DNA of 64,000 nt from Methylosinus sp. PW1 (GTDB lineage Bacteria > Pseudomonadota > Alphaproteobacteria > Rhizobiales > Beijerinckiaceae): assembly GCF_000745215.1 (NCBI RefSeq), contig NZ_JQNK01000008.1:711001-775000 (forward strand). The letters run 5' to 3'. Positions 41,700 to 51,188 of this stretch are shown here, piece after piece (within the stretch, counting starts at the first letter, position 1; each line of letters begins with the position of its first letter). The position numbers and the translations under genes were made by a program. The notes under the pieces were generated by a model that saw only the letters and a list, made by a program, of their open reading frames with translations, had not been told where the DNA came from and did not search any database.

Positions 41700-43268
41700 T
41701 CACCTCATCCAGTGAATGGCCAGCAGCGCCACTAGCACGACGGCCAGCATGAACCAGCGATCCGACCGCCGCCGCGCCCGCGCCAGACCTTCGAGCGAAT
41801 CTTCCGAGAGGCGCAAGCCCTTCGTGCCGGCTGACGCCAGCATTTCGACGGCCGCCTCGGCGTCATTGAGCAGCTTGGGCAGTCGCGTCGTGAATTTGGC
41901 GACGTCGATCGCGGCGCGGCCGGCGTCCTCGAGCTTGGCCTTGGGGCCGAGATTATCCTCGATCCAGCTGCGCACGACCGGATCGGACGTCCGCCAAATA
42001 TTCAGTGTCGGATCGAGCGAGCGAGCGACGCCCTCTGCCACCACCATTGTCTTTTGCAGCAGCACCAGCTCGGTGCGTGTGCGCATGTCGAAAAGCGCCG
42101 TCACCTCGAAGAGCAGAGTGAGCAGCCGCGCCATGGAAATATCTTGCGCATTCACCGTATGCAGCGGCTCGCCAATGGCGCGCAGCGCTTGCGAGAATTC
42201 CTCGACCGAGTGAATCGGCGGCACATAGCCCGCCTCGAAATGCACCTCGGCGACGCGCTTGTAATCGCGCGTGATGAAGCCGAACAAAATCTCGGCCAGA
42301 AAGCGCCGCTCCTTGAAGCCGAGACGGCCCATAATGCCGAAGTCGATGGCGACGAGCCGTCCCTTGCGATCGACGAAGAGATTGCCCTGATGCATGTCGG
42401 CGTGGAAAAAGCCGTCCCGCATCGCCGTGCGTAGGAAGGACTGCAGCACCTTGCGGCCCAGATCCTTCAGATCATGGCTCATGGCGGCGACGCGAGCGAG
42501 GTCCGACAGCGGCGCGCCGTCGATCCATTCGAGCGTCAGCACTTCGCGTGTGGTGCGGTCCCAATCGACGCCGGGGGCGCGAATGTCGGGATCGTCGGCC
42601 ACATTGTCGCGAAACTCCGAGGCCGCCGCCGCCTCGAGGCGGAAATCCGTCTCGAGCTTCACCGAGCGGGCCAGCGTGTCGACGACCTGGATCATCCGCA
42701 GCCGCCGCGCCTCCGCCGAGAAGCGCTCGGCGGCGCGGGCGAGAATATACATATCGGCGAAGTCGCGGCGGAACTGGCGTTCCACATCCGGCCGCAGCAC
42801 CTTCACCGCCACCTTGCGCTCGCCCTCCGCATAGGCGACGCGGGCGGGATGGACCTGGGCGATAGAGGCCGCCGCCACCGGCTCGCCGAAGGACAGGAAA
42901 ATCTCGTCGATCGGCTTGCCGAAGGCTCTTTCGATGATCTCGACCGCGGCCTTGCGGCCGAAGGGCTCCATTCGATCTTGCAGCGCGGTCAGCGCGTCGG
43001 CGATCTCGCCGCCGACCACATCCGGGCGCGTGGCGAGAAACTGGCCGAGCTTCACATAGGAGGGGCCGATCTGCGCGAAGGCGCGCACCAGCGCCTGCGG
43101 CGCGCCGCCGGCGCTGCTGCCGGGCTTGGCCAAAAGATTGCCGAAGCGCAGCAGAAATTGCGCCGGGACGGGCAGGATGGCCGGATCGACGCTCTTGAAC
43201 ACGCCTTCGCGCGCCAGAATGAAGCCGGCGCGCGCCAGTCGGAAGAGATGCCCGAAGCCGATGAGCAC
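41700..43268 (-). CDS. ubiB: UbiB/ABC1-family atypical kinase for ubiquinone synthesis
   Basis: 522 residues. Membrane-associated ATPase that supports coenzyme Q biosynthesis. The family marks are present: SYVKLGQFLATRPD (KxGQ), the Ala-rich loop AAASIAQVHPARV, HADMHQGNLFVDRKGRL and IDFGIMGRL. The C-terminus has a single hydrophobic anchor (WFMLAVVLVALLAIHW). 37 bp after ubiE, same strand, forming the usual ubiE-ubiB unit. Confidence 0.93.
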   Translation of the reverse strand: MLIGFGHLFRLARAGFILAREGVFKSVDPAILPVPAQFLLRFGNLLAKPGSSAGGAPQALVRAFAQIGPSYVKLGQFLATRPDVVGGEIADALTALQDRMEPFGRKAAVEIIERAFGKPIDEIFLSFGEPVAAASIAQVHPARVAYAEGERKVAVKVLRPDVERQFRRDFADMYILARAAERFSAEARRLRMIQVVDTLARSVKLETDFRLEAAAASEFRDNVADDPDIRAPGVDWDRTTREVLTLEWIDGAPLSDLARVAAMSHDLKDLGRKVLQSFLRTAMRDGFFHADMHQGNLFVDRKGRLVAIDFGIMGRLGFKERRFLAEILFGFITRDYKRVAEVHFEAGYVPPIHSVEEFSQALRAIGEPLHTVNAQDISMARLLTLLFEVTALFDMRTRTELVLLQKTMVVAEGVARSLDPTLNIWRTSDPVVRSWIEDNLGPKAKLEDAGRAAIDVAKFTTRLPKLLNDAEAAVEMLASAGTKGLRLSEDSLEGLARARRRSDRWFMLAVVLVALLAIHWMR

Positions 43269-43305
43269 GAAGAGCCGCCGTTCGTCTTTTGGTTTTCGGG
43301 AAAGG

Positions 43306-44067
43306 TCAGAGCTTCCAGCCGGAGTGGATCGCCACCACGCCGCCCGTCAGCCGCTCGAAGCCCGTGCGGCGGAAGCCGGCGCGACGGATCATCCGCTCGA
43401 ACTCGTCCGCGCGGGGGAAGCGCTGAATGGATTCGACGAGATAGCGATAGGGTTCGCCGTCGCCCGCGACCAGCTTGCCGATCGCCGGGATCACATTGAA
43501 GGAATAGGCCTCGTAGATCTTGTCGAGGCCCGGAATCGCGACCTGCGAGAACTCGAGGCACAGGAACCGCCCGCCGGGCTTCAGCACGCGATGCGCCTCG
43601 GCCAGCGCGACCTCGATCCGCGGCACGTTGCGAATGCCGAAGGCGATCGTATAGGCGTCGAAATGCGCGTCCGGAAAGGGCAGGGATTCGGCGTTGGCCT
43701 GGACGAATTCCAGCTTGTCGGAGAGGCCGCGCTCCTGCGCGCGGTCGCGGCCGACGTCCAGCATGTCGCCATTGATGTCGAGCACGACGATCTCCGCCTC
43801 CGGCCCGGCGGCCTTGGCGATGCGGAAGGCGATATCGCCCGTGCCGCCGGCGACGTCCAGATGGCGGAAGGGGCCGCGGCGGGCGGGCCGCACCTTGGCG
43901 GCGAAGACATCTTTCCACAGCCTGTGCATTCCGCCGGACATCAGATCGTTCATAATGTCGTAGCGGCGCGCCACCTTGTGGAAAACATCGTCCACGAGGC
44001 CTTGCTTTTCGTCCAATCCGACTTCGGAGAAACCGAAATGGGTCGAGGTCTCGCGCTCAGAGGTCAT
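43306..44067 (-). CDS. ubiE: Ubiquinone/menaquinone methyltransferase UbiE (COQ5)
   Basis: 253 residues, AdoMet-dependent C-methyltransferase acting on the demethoxy-benzoquinol ring. Motif I is [16 protein letters not shown]; UbiE signatures are [17 protein letters not shown] and [18 protein letters not shown]. Full length. First gene of the ubiE-ubiB pair and divergent from thyX across a palindromic spacer. Confidence 0.95.
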   Translation of the reverse strand: MTSERETSTHFGFSEVGLDEKQGLVDDVFHKVARRYDIMNDLMSGGMHRLWKDVFAAKVRPARRGPFRHLDVAGGTGDIAFRIAKAAGPEAEIVVLDINGDMLDVGRDRAQERGLSDKLEFVQANAESLPFPDAHFDAYTIAFGIRNVPRIEVALAEAHRVLKPGGRFLCLEFSQVAIPGLDKIYEAYSFNVIPAIGKLVAGDGEPYRYLVESIQRFPRADEFERMIRRAGFRRTGFERLTGGVVAIHSGWKL

Positions 44068-44170
44068 AATCTCTCGGGTCCGGTGGCGTTCCGGGCGATA
44101 TAACGCGCCTTTGCGCCTATGGCTATGGCTGGGGGCGAAATGGGCGTAGATGAGGGCGGGGAGCCCGAGC

Positions 44171-44300
44171 GCCCCCTCCCCAGCCCTCCCCCGCTTCGCG
44201 GGAGAGGGGGCAGGATTCGGGGGCGGCCAGGGTGTGGCGAAACGCCGATCGTCGGCGTCCCCCTCTCCCGCAGAGCGGGGGAGGGTCGGGGAGGGGGCGC
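44171..44300. repeat. Composite palindrome in the ubiE-thyX divergent spacer
   Basis: GCCCCCTCCCC...CCCTCCCCCGC with GCGGGAGAGGGGGC, then the mirrored set CCCCCTCTCCCGC...GGGGAGGGGGC. Nested inverted repeats of the same family as 9534, 11550 and 52041. It occupies most of the 257-bp spacer that must hold both promoters. Confidence 0.7.
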
Positions 44301-44324
44301 GCGGAGCGCTTTGAAGAGAAACGA

Positions 44325-45005
44325 ATGTCCGATCAGATCAAAGTCCTGGACCATGGTTTCGTCCGCCTCGTCGATCATATGGGCTCGGACCTCTCCATCG
44401 TGCGCGCGGCCCGCGTCTCCTATGACGCCGCCTGGCGCGCCGGCGAGAACGAGGGCTCGGACAAAAAGCTCATCGATTACCTCTGGAAGAATCGCCATAC
44501 GACGCCCTTCGAGGCGGTGGAGTTCCAATTCGAGGTGATGGCGCCGATCTTCGTGCTGCGCCAATGGCATCGGCACCGCACCTGGACCTATAATGAGCTG
44601 TCCGGCCGCTACCGCGAATTGCCGGAGACCTATTATCTCCCCGACCCGGAAAACATCGGCGAGCAGGCGACGACCAATAAGCAGGGCCGCCAGCCCGGCG
44701 GCGATCTCGAGGCGCGCCGCGCCGAGGTGGAGAAGCTGCGCGCCGGCTTCGAGGCCGCCTTCGCCACTTATCGCGATCTGCTGGCCGCCGGCTGGCCGCG
44801 CGAGCTGGCCCGCACGGTTTTGCCGGTCTCCACCTACAGCCATATGTTCGCAAAGGTCAATCTACTGAATTTGTTCAAGTTTCTGTCGCTTCGGGCCGAT
44901 CCGCACGCGCAATATGAGATCCGCGTCTACGCCGAGGCGATGGAAAAGCTCATCGAGCCCATTGTCCCGGTCGCCGTCGCGGCCTGGAAGGCGGGGCGGT
45001 TCTGA
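44325..45005 (+). CDS. thyX: Flavin-dependent thymidylate synthase ThyX
   Basis: 226 residues. Makes dTMP from dUMP with FAD, NADPH and methylene-tetrahydrofolate. The ThyX motif [11 protein letters not shown] (RHRx7S) is exact, with [10 protein letters not shown] before it. N-terminus [30 protein letters not shown] precedes ATG 44325. mutM follows 4 bp later, so dTMP supply and base repair share a transcript. Confidence 0.95.
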   Translation: MSDQIKVLDHGFVRLVDHMGSDLSIVRAARVSYDAAWRAGENEGSDKKLIDYLWKNRHTTPFEAVEFQFEVMAPIFVLRQWHRHRTWTYNELSGRYRELPETYYLPDPENIGEQATTNKQGRQPGGDLEARRAEVEKLRAGFEAAFATYRDLLAAGWPRELARTVLPVSTYSHMFAKVNLLNLFKFLSLRADPHAQYEIRVYAEAMEKLIEPIVPVAVAAWKAGRF

Positions 45006-45009
45006 GCCC

Positions 45010-45882
45010 ATGCCCGAGCTGCCCGAGGTCGAGACGGTCCGCCGCGGGCTCGAGCCCGTCTTCACCGGCTCGGGCCTCGCGCAGGTGGAGCTGCGCCGCG
45101 CCGATTTGCGCTTTCCCTTTCCGCAGGGCTTTGCCGCGCGGCTCGCGGGACGGCGCGTCGAGGCGCTGAAGCGGCGGGCCAAATATCTCTTGGGCGAGCT
45201 GGACAGCGGCGAGACGCTCATCATGCATCTGGGCATGAGCGGCTCCTTCCGCATCGACGCCGACGGCCCCGAGGGCGCCTATCACCGCGCCGTGAGCACA
45301 AAGCCGGCGCACGACCATGTCGTGTTTCGTTTCACGAGCGGCGCCAGCGTCACCTATAACGACCCGCGCCGTTTCGGCTTCATGCTGCTGGTCCCGCGCG
45401 GCGAGATGGCGACGCATCCGCTGTTCGACGGGCTCGGCGTCGAGCCGCTGGGGCCGGAGCTGACGCCGCAGCGTCTCGCCGAGGAGCTGCGCGGCCGCAA
45501 GGCGCCGCTGAAAGCCGCGCTGCTCGATCAGCGCATCATCGCGGGCCTCGGCAATATTTATGTCTGCGAGGCGATGCATCGCTCGCATCTCTCACCCTTG
45601 CGCGCCGCCGGAACGCTGGTCGACGCCAAGGGAAAGCCGAAGCGCGGTCTTTCCGATCTCGTCGAGGCGATCAAGCAGGTGCTGGGCGAGGCGATAGAGG
45701 CGGGCGGCTCCAGCCTGCGCGACCATCGCCAGACCGATGGCTCGCTCGGCTATTTCCAGCATTCGTTCCGCGTCTATGACCGCGAGGACGCGCCCTGTCC
45801 GACGGCGGGCTGCCGCGGCCATGTCTCGCGCGTGATCCAGAGCGGGCGCTCGACCTTCTTCTGCCGCGACTGCCAGAAGTGA
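45010..45882 (+). CDS. mutM: Formamidopyrimidine-DNA glycosylase
   Basis: 290 residues. Removes 8-oxoguanine and formamidopyrimidines, with AP-lyase activity. N-terminal [15 protein letters not shown] has the catalytic Pro (after Met removal) and Glu; the conserved Lys is in [10 protein letters not shown]. The zinc finger closes the protein: CPTAGC ... [16 protein letters not shown] and the [12 protein letters not shown] loop are typical. Complete. Confidence 0.95.
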   Translation: MPELPEVETVRRGLEPVFTGSGLAQVELRRADLRFPFPQGFAARLAGRRVEALKRRAKYLLGELDSGETLIMHLGMSGSFRIDADGPEGAYHRAVSTKPAHDHVVFRFTSGASVTYNDPRRFGFMLLVPRGEMATHPLFDGLGVEPLGPELTPQRLAEELRGRKAPLKAALLDQRIIAGLGNIYVCEAMHRSHLSPLRAAGTLVDAKGKPKRGLSDLVEAIKQVLGEAIEAGGSSLRDHRQTDGSLGYFQHSFRVYDREDAPCPTAGCRGHVSRVIQSGRSTFFCRDCQK

Positions 45883-45954
45883 GCGCGCCAGTCCCGCGCA
45901 AGCGGCGGCGATCAAAGCTCGCTCACATAATAGCGGATGATTCCAGCGCTCCGT

Positions 45955-45989
45955 CCTCGCCCGATCGACGCGCCGGCTATCGGGCGAGG
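45955..45989 (+). promoter_or_regulatory. 11-bp perfect hairpin covering the fkbM ribosome-binding site
   Basis: CCTCGCCCGAT (45955-45965) pairs exactly with ATCGGGCGAGG (45979-45989) around a 13-nt loop. The GAGG of the right arm is the only Shine-Dalgarno-like sequence before ATG 45995, 5 bases away. Folding would hide it. It may instead terminate mutM transcripts, but lacks a T tract. Confidence 0.55.
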
Positions 45990-45994
45990 ATTTC

Positions 45995-46870
45995 ATGGAA
46001 CCTGCGGACCGTCTCCCTCCCTTCATCGAGCTCGCCGGGACCAGCGTCCCGCACAAGATCGTCGACATAGGCGCGCGCCATATCAGCGGCGAGCCGGTTT
46101 ATGCGCCTCTGCTGCGCGGCGGCGAGGCGACCGTTGTCGGCTTCGAGCCCGACGAGGCCGCCGTCGAAGAGCTGAACGCCCGCAAAAATCCGAGCGATGT
46201 CTATCTGCCGCACGCGGTCGGCGATGGCGGACGCCATACGCTGCACATATGCGCGGCGCGCGACATGACCTCGCTGCTGAAGCCCAACCCGGCGGCGATG
46301 GAGATGTTCCACGGCTTTCCGGTCTGGTCGGAAGTCGTAGCGACGCAAGAGATCGACACTGTGCGCCTCGACGACGTGCCTGAAACAGAAGGCGCGACTT
46401 TCCTGGAATTGGACGTGCAGGGCGCGGAGCTGATGATCCTGCAAAATGCCGTCGAAAGACTGCGGCGCGCCTATGTTCTCCATATCGAGGTCGAGTTCCT
46501 GCCGCTCTATGAAGGCCAGCCGTTGTTCTCGGAAATAGAGCTGTTTCTGCGTTCGCAGGGCTATGTGCTGCATCGCTTCACGCCGATGATGAGCCGCGTG
46601 CTGAAGCCGCTGCTGCTCGGCAATAATGTCTTTGCCGGCATGAGCCAGATCGTCTGGAGCGACGCCATTTTCGTGCGCGACTTCATGCGTCTCGATCTGC
46701 TCGCCGATGACGAATTGATCGGCGTCGCGCAGATCGCGCATGATTGCTATCGCTCTGCCGATCTCGCTCTGCGCCTGCTCACCGAGCATGATCGCAGAAG
46801 CGGCCGCAATCTGGCGCGCGCTTATATGTTCGGCCTGCGCCATCGGACGCCGCGTGAGGCGGCGGAGTAG
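45995..46870 (+). CDS. FkbM-family methyltransferase
   Basis: 291 residues, AdoMet-dependent O-methyltransferase of the FkbM type, usually acting on polysaccharide or lipid sugars. AdoMet motif HKIVDIGARHISG (about 21-33), acidic loop VVGFEPDEAA and post-motif FLELDVQGAELMIL are present. ATG 45995 lies directly after a stable hairpin. No sugar-biosynthesis genes adjoin, so the substrate is open. Confidence 0.8.
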   Translation: MEPADRLPPFIELAGTSVPHKIVDIGARHISGEPVYAPLLRGGEATVVGFEPDEAAVEELNARKNPSDVYLPHAVGDGGRHTLHICAARDMTSLLKPNPAAMEMFHGFPVWSEVVATQEIDTVRLDDVPETEGATFLELDVQGAELMILQNAVERLRRAYVLHIEVEFLPLYEGQPLFSEIELFLRSQGYVLHRFTPMMSRVLKPLLLGNNVFAGMSQIVWSDAIFVRDFMRLDLLADDELIGVAQIAHDCYRSADLALRLLTEHDRRSGRNLARAYMFGLRHRTPREAAE

Positions 46871-46927
46871 GCGATAGCGGTCGCGTGACTTCGAGGAGGG
46901 GCGAGCGCCCCTCTGCGTCCTTGGGCG

Positions 46928-47150
46928 TCAAAAGCCGAAGAATTTCTCGCGCAGCGCATCCTCATAGTCTTCCTTCGCGGCCAAGGCTCTGTTACGCGCC
47001 TCGTTTGTCGACCTCGGCCACGGAATGCGGCGCGACCGTGACGAGCGTCTCTTCCTTGCGGATCGCCGCGATCCATTCCTCCATCGCCGCTTTATACGCG
47101 GCCTGCAACTCGTCGAGCTCGGCGAATTCTTCGGCGGCTTGTTCATTCAT
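46928..47150 (-). pseudogene. Frameshifted small conserved-looking protein (about 74 residues)
   Basis: The first frame from ATG 47150 reads MNEQAAEEFAELDELQAAYK through EEWIAAIRKEETLVTV and ends at 46992 as EVDKRGA. The +1-shifted frame carries a fitting C-terminus, EARNRALAAKEDYEDALREKF, ending at 46928. Joining the two near 47005 gives one acidic helical protein. Either one base was inserted here or the real protein is only 52 residues. Confidence 0.45.
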
Positions 47151-47313
47151 GTCCGTCGTCCCTTTCCCGCGTTTGGGGAGGTTCAGGATATGCGGTCCAA
47201 ATGAAGGGACCGCGACGAGCGACGCTCGCCGGATTTCCCGCACGTGCGACGGAATTTGCTTTCCCGACGCATTTTGCCGATAAGAAGCCGTCCTCCGCAA
47301 ACCCCCGCACATC

Positions 47314-48069
47314 ATGTCGCTCGAAACCGTTCCCGTCCTTCGCGTGGATGGCGTCTCCAAAACCTACGCCGAGACCGTGGCCGTGAAGCCGCTGAGCTTC
47401 GCGCTTCCCGCCGGCTCGGTGACGGGTCTGCTCGGCGGCAATGGCGCCGGCAAGACCACGACCATCGGCATGGTCATGGGCCTCATCGAGCCGACGACGG
47501 GAACAATCGAAATCTTCGGCCGCGACTTTCTGAGAGATCGCTATCACGCGCTCGGCCGCATGAATTTCGAGAGCCCTTATGTGGATATGCCGCATCGTCT
47601 CACCGTGCGGCAGAATCTCACCGTCTTCGGCCGGCTCTATGGCGTTCGCGGCGTCGCCGAGAAGATCGAGGAGCTGGCCGCCGATCTCGCCTTGAAAGAA
47701 TTTCTCGATCGTCCGAGCGGGCGTCTCTCCGCCGGGCAGAAGACGCGCGTCGCGCTCGCCAAAGCGCTCATCAACGAGCCGGAGCTGCTGCTGCTCGACG
47801 AGCCTACCGCCTCGCTCGATCCCGACACCGCCGATTGGGTGCGCGGGCATCTCGAGGATTATCGCCGCCGGCGCAATTGCGCGATCCTGCTCGCCTCGCA
47901 CAATATGGCGGAGGTGGAGCGCCTCTGCGATCGCGTGATGATGCTGAAAGAAGGAAGTCTCGTCGACGACGGCTCGCCCGCCGAGCTGCTCGCGCGCTAT
48001 GGCCGCGCCAATCTCGAGGAAGTGTTTCTCGACGTCGCGCGCGGGCGCGGCAATGGAGGCGCCGCATGA
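47314..48069 (+). CDS. ABC-2 type exporter, ATP-binding subunit
   Basis: 251 residues. Walker A GGNGAGKTT (about 44-52), signature LSAGQKTRVALA, Walker B LLLLDEPTASLDPD and switch His in LLASHNMAEVERL. These place it with DrrA/NatA-like export ATPases. Its stop overlaps the permease start (ATGA at 48066), so the subunits are made together. Substrate cannot be read from sequence. Confidence 0.92.
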   Translation: MSLETVPVLRVDGVSKTYAETVAVKPLSFALPAGSVTGLLGGNGAGKTTTIGMVMGLIEPTTGTIEIFGRDFLRDRYHALGRMNFESPYVDMPHRLTVRQNLTVFGRLYGVRGVAEKIEELAADLALKEFLDRPSGRLSAGQKTRVALAKALINEPELLLLDEPTASLDPDTADWVRGHLEDYRRRRNCAILLASHNMAEVERLCDRVMMLKEGSLVDDGSPAELLARYGRANLEEVFLDVARGRGNGGAA

Positions 48070-48893
48070 GCGCGTCTTTGGAATTCTCGATCGCGCGCGT
48101 CGGCGCGATGACCTTGCGCTACTCCTATCTGCTGCGCTCCTCCATGCCGCGCATGCTGGAGATGATGTATTGGCCGACGGTGCAAATGCTCACCTGGGGC
48201 TTTCTGCAGACCTATCTCCTGCGCGCGCCGGGCGGTCTCGCAGGCGCGGACAAGACGACGATCGCCGCCGGCTCGCTGATCGGCGCTGTGCTGCTGTGGG
48301 ACATATTGCTGCGCGGCCAGCAGGGATTTTCTTTTTCTTTTCTCGAGGAGATGTGGTCGCGCAATATCGCCAATCTCTTCATGAGCCCGCTGCGGCCGGC
48401 GGAATTCGTCGCCTCCATGATGGCGATGAGCCTCATTCGTCTCTTTGTCGGCATGGTTCCGGTGACGATCCTGGCCATTTGGTTCTTCGGCTTCAATCTC
48501 TGGGCGCTCGGCTTCGCCTTCGTGGCCTTTTTCGCCATTCTCATCATCTTCGCCTGGAGCGTCGGACTCTTTGTGTCCGGCCTGCTGCTACGTTACGGCC
48601 TCGGCGCGGAAAGTCTCGTCTGGTCGCTGATGTTCGTCATTCAGCCGCTCGGCTGCGTCTATTACCCGGTCTCCGTTCTTCCCGGCTGGCTGCAGCCGAT
48701 CTGCTGGGCCTTGCCGCCGACCTATGTGTTCGAGGGGCTGCGCGCCGTGCTCGTCGATCACGCGCTGCGGCTCGATCTCATGTTTTATGGCTTGGCGCTG
48801 GATGCGGCGCTGTTCTCTGTCGCCGCTTTCGCTTTCGTGCGCCTGCTCGCTGCGGCGCGGCGCGCCGGGACCTTGCTGCAGACGGGCGAATGA
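48066..48893 (+). CDS. ABC-2 type exporter, permease subunit
   Basis: 275 residues with about six membrane segments (for example GSLIGAVLLWDILL, FVGMVPVTILAIWFFGF, FVAFFAILIIFAWSVGLFV). ABC-2 membrane domain, with IQPLGCVYYPVSVLPGWLQP as the family-like block. Coupled to the upstream ATPase. Drug, polysaccharide or lipid export are all possible. Confidence 0.9.
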   Translation: MSASLEFSIARVGAMTLRYSYLLRSSMPRMLEMMYWPTVQMLTWGFLQTYLLRAPGGLAGADKTTIAAGSLIGAVLLWDILLRGQQGFSFSFLEEMWSRNIANLFMSPLRPAEFVASMMAMSLIRLFVGMVPVTILAIWFFGFNLWALGFAFVAFFAILIIFAWSVGLFVSGLLLRYGLGAESLVWSLMFVIQPLGCVYYPVSVLPGWLQPICWALPPTYVFEGLRAVLVDHALRLDLMFYGLALDAALFSVAAFAFVRLLAAARRAGTLLQTGE

Positions 48894-49059
48894 CGCGCCT
48901 TTCGGCGGCCTGTCTCGTCCGGCGCTGAAAGCGGATTTCCTGTTGCGGCATGGCGGTCGGCGCTCGATAATGGATCGACAGCCGCTCGTTCGGCGCGCCG
49001 ACGCTCGGCGCGCGCGCCTTCGCTCCTCGCCTGTCGAGTTCGAAGGGAACAGCAGCTCG

Positions 49060-49740
49060 ATGCGTATTCTGATCGTCGAAGATCAACCGGATATTTCCAC
49101 GCTCATCGCCGATCGCGTTCGGCGCGCCGGCTATGCTCCCGATTGCGTCCAGGCTCTGGCCGATATTCCCGAGGCGCTCGGCTCCTGCGATTATTCGGTA
49201 ATGCTGCTCGACCGGCGCTTGCCCGACGGCGATGGCCTGTCGATCGTCGCCGCGGCCAAGCGCATTCGCCCCGGCATTCGCATTCTTGTGGTGACGGCGG
49301 CCCGCTCGATCGAGGACCGCGTGGACGGGCTCGACGCCGGCGTCGATGATTATCTGACCAAGCCCTTCTCGACCGAGGAGCTGCTGGCGCGCATTCGCGC
49401 CAGCCTTCGGCGTCCCGGCGGCGAGCCGGCGCCGCCGGTCATCGTCGGCAGGCTCTCCTTCGATCTCAATTCGGAGAGCGCCTCCGTCGGCGGATTTCCG
49501 CTCATCGTGCCGCGGCGCGAGCTGATGCTGCTCGGCGCGCTGATGCGCCGCGCCGGACGCGCGGTCACTTTCTCGGCGCTGCTGCAAGAGATTTACGGCT
49601 CGGACGAGCATAAGCACATTGGCGCGCTGAAGATGGTGGCGATGCGATTGCGTCATCGCCTGGACGAGCAGGACGCCGGCGTCGAGATTCACGCGCCGCG
49701 CGGCATCGGCTATCTCATCCGTGAGGCGCGCGTGTCGTGA
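49060..49740 (+). CDS. OmpR/PhoB-family response regulator
   Basis: 226 residues. Receiver domain with acidic pair E7-D8, phosphoacceptor Asp51 (VMLLDRRLPDG) and conserved Lys101 (YLTKPFS); C-terminal winged helix from about 130 ending RGIGYLIREARV. ATG 49060 begins MRILIVEDQ. Overlaps the histidine kinase start by ATGA-like coupling (49737), forming a two-component pair. Confidence 0.92.
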   Translation: MRILIVEDQPDISTLIADRVRRAGYAPDCVQALADIPEALGSCDYSVMLLDRRLPDGDGLSIVAAAKRIRPGIRILVVTAARSIEDRVDGLDAGVDDYLTKPFSTEELLARIRASLRRPGGEPAPPVIVGRLSFDLNSESASVGGFPLIVPRRELMLLGALMRRAGRAVTFSALLQEIYGSDEHKHIGALKMVAMRLRHRLDEQDAGVEIHAPRGIGYLIREARVS

Positions 49741-51188
49741 GGCTCGGCGCGATGAGGCTGCGCTCGCTGTCGTCCCGATTGATCGTCTATGCGATCATCG
49801 GCTCCATTCTCGGCTATCTCATTCTGCCGCCTGTGATCGTCGTCGCCGTCCTGGTCTTGGTCCGGCCGGGAGGCGTCGCCGCTCTCGACGAGCTGCTGCG
49901 CCCGCGCGTGCAGGAGATGATGCTCGCGGCGCTGCGCAAGGATGCAGGCGGCGCAGGATCGATCGCGATGACCGACGCATTGCGGGATTTTATTTCCGAG
50001 CACCCGGATTTTCGTTTCGGCGCCTTCGATCCGCGCATGGGGAAAGCGCTGTCGGGATCGTCGCCGGAAATAGCGGAAGCATTCGAAGGCGTCGGCCGTC
50101 TCAAGCTTTCGAGATCGCCCATTCAGGTCATTGTGGACGGATCGGCGCGCAAAGGCGAGTCCTTCGTCCTCGATTCGCAGGTCGGCGAGGTCGTCGTCGC
50201 CACCGGCGGAGCGCAGTATCGATGGCGTGATTTCATGCGCTTGCCCTTCTATACGACCACTCTGCCCGGCGCGATGTTCTTCCTTCCGAATTGGGTGGCC
50301 ATGTGCCTCATTGCGCTCTTCGTCGTCCGTCGCGGCCTCGCGCCCATGCGTGCGGCGGCGGCGAAGATCGCGACGATCGACGTGAATTCGCTGAAGGAGG
50401 GCGTCGCTCCCGACGAGGCGCCGTCGGAGATGCGGCCTTTCATCGAGGCGGTGAACAAGGCTTTCGAGCGGGTGCGGGAGGGAGTAGAGCGCCAGAGGCG
50501 CTTCTCCGCCAATTCGGCGCATGAGCTGCGCACGCCGATCACCATTTTGCGCGCGCGCCTCGGCAAGATGGAGGAGGGGCCGCTCAAAGCCGAGCTCGAG
50601 CGCGACGTCCTGCGCGTGCAGACGATCGTCGAGCAGATGCTGCTGCTCGCGCAGATCAGGGAGCGCGGGCCGATCGCGCCGCAGAGGATCGATCTGCACG
50701 ATATCGTGCTGAGCGTCGCGGCCGATCATGTGCCGATCGCGCTCGGCGACGGGCGCGACATTCAGTTCGAGGCGCCCTCGCGCCATGTGATCGCGCTCGC
50801 CTTGCGCTGGAGCGTCGAGAGCATCGTCGCCAATCTCATCGCCAATGCGGTTCGCGCCGAGCCCAGAGGCGGCGCCGTCGTCGTTCGCGTGCTGCCCGAT
50901 TGCGTGATCGAGGTCGTCGATCACGGGAGCGGCGTGGCCGAGGGTGATCGCGGCCGCATCTTCGAGCCTTTCTGGCGCAAGGACGAGACGACGCCCGGCA
51001 CGGGCCTCGGCCTGTCGATCGTTCGCGAGCTGGTCGAGCTGCAGGGCGGCGAGCTCGGCGTCGTGGAGACGCCCGGCGGCGGCGCGACCTTCCGTGTGCG
51101 TCTGCCTGCGGCCGGCGCCGAGCCGGAGCCGGCGGCGACCGGCGCCGTTCAGCCCTCGCTCGACCAGCGCTGCGAGCGCAGCGCCTGA
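49737..51188 (+). CDS. Sensor histidine kinase
   Basis: 483 residues. One N-terminal membrane segment (about 14-42) and a second at about 181-200 enclose a periplasmic sensor domain of about 140 residues. A HAMP-like linker is followed by the H box with His262 (NSAHELRTPITILRARL), N box ESIVANLIANAVRAEP, and G boxes VVDHGSGV and TGLGLSIVRELVEL. The starting codon overlaps the response regulator stop. Signal unknown. The 3' end overlaps the convergent HD-domain gene by 40 bp. Confidence 0.9.
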   Translation: MRLGAMRLRSLSSRLIVYAIIGSILGYLILPPVIVVAVLVLVRPGGVAALDELLRPRVQEMMLAALRKDAGGAGSIAMTDALRDFISEHPDFRFGAFDPRMGKALSGSSPEIAEAFEGVGRLKLSRSPIQVIVDGSARKGESFVLDSQVGEVVVATGGAQYRWRDFMRLPFYTTTLPGAMFFLPNWVAMCLIALFVVRRGLAPMRAAAAKIATIDVNSLKEGVAPDEAPSEMRPFIEAVNKAFERVREGVERQRRFSANSAHELRTPITILRARLGKMEEGPLKAELERDVLRVQTIVEQMLLLAQIRERGPIAPQRIDLHDIVLSVAADHVPIALGDGRDIQFEAPSRHVIALALRWSVESIVANLIANAVRAEPRGGAVVVRVLPDCVIEVVDHGSGVAEGDRGRIFEPFWRKDETTPGTGLGLSIVRELVELQGGELGVVETPGGGATFRVRLPAAGAEPEPAATGAVQPSLDQRCERSA

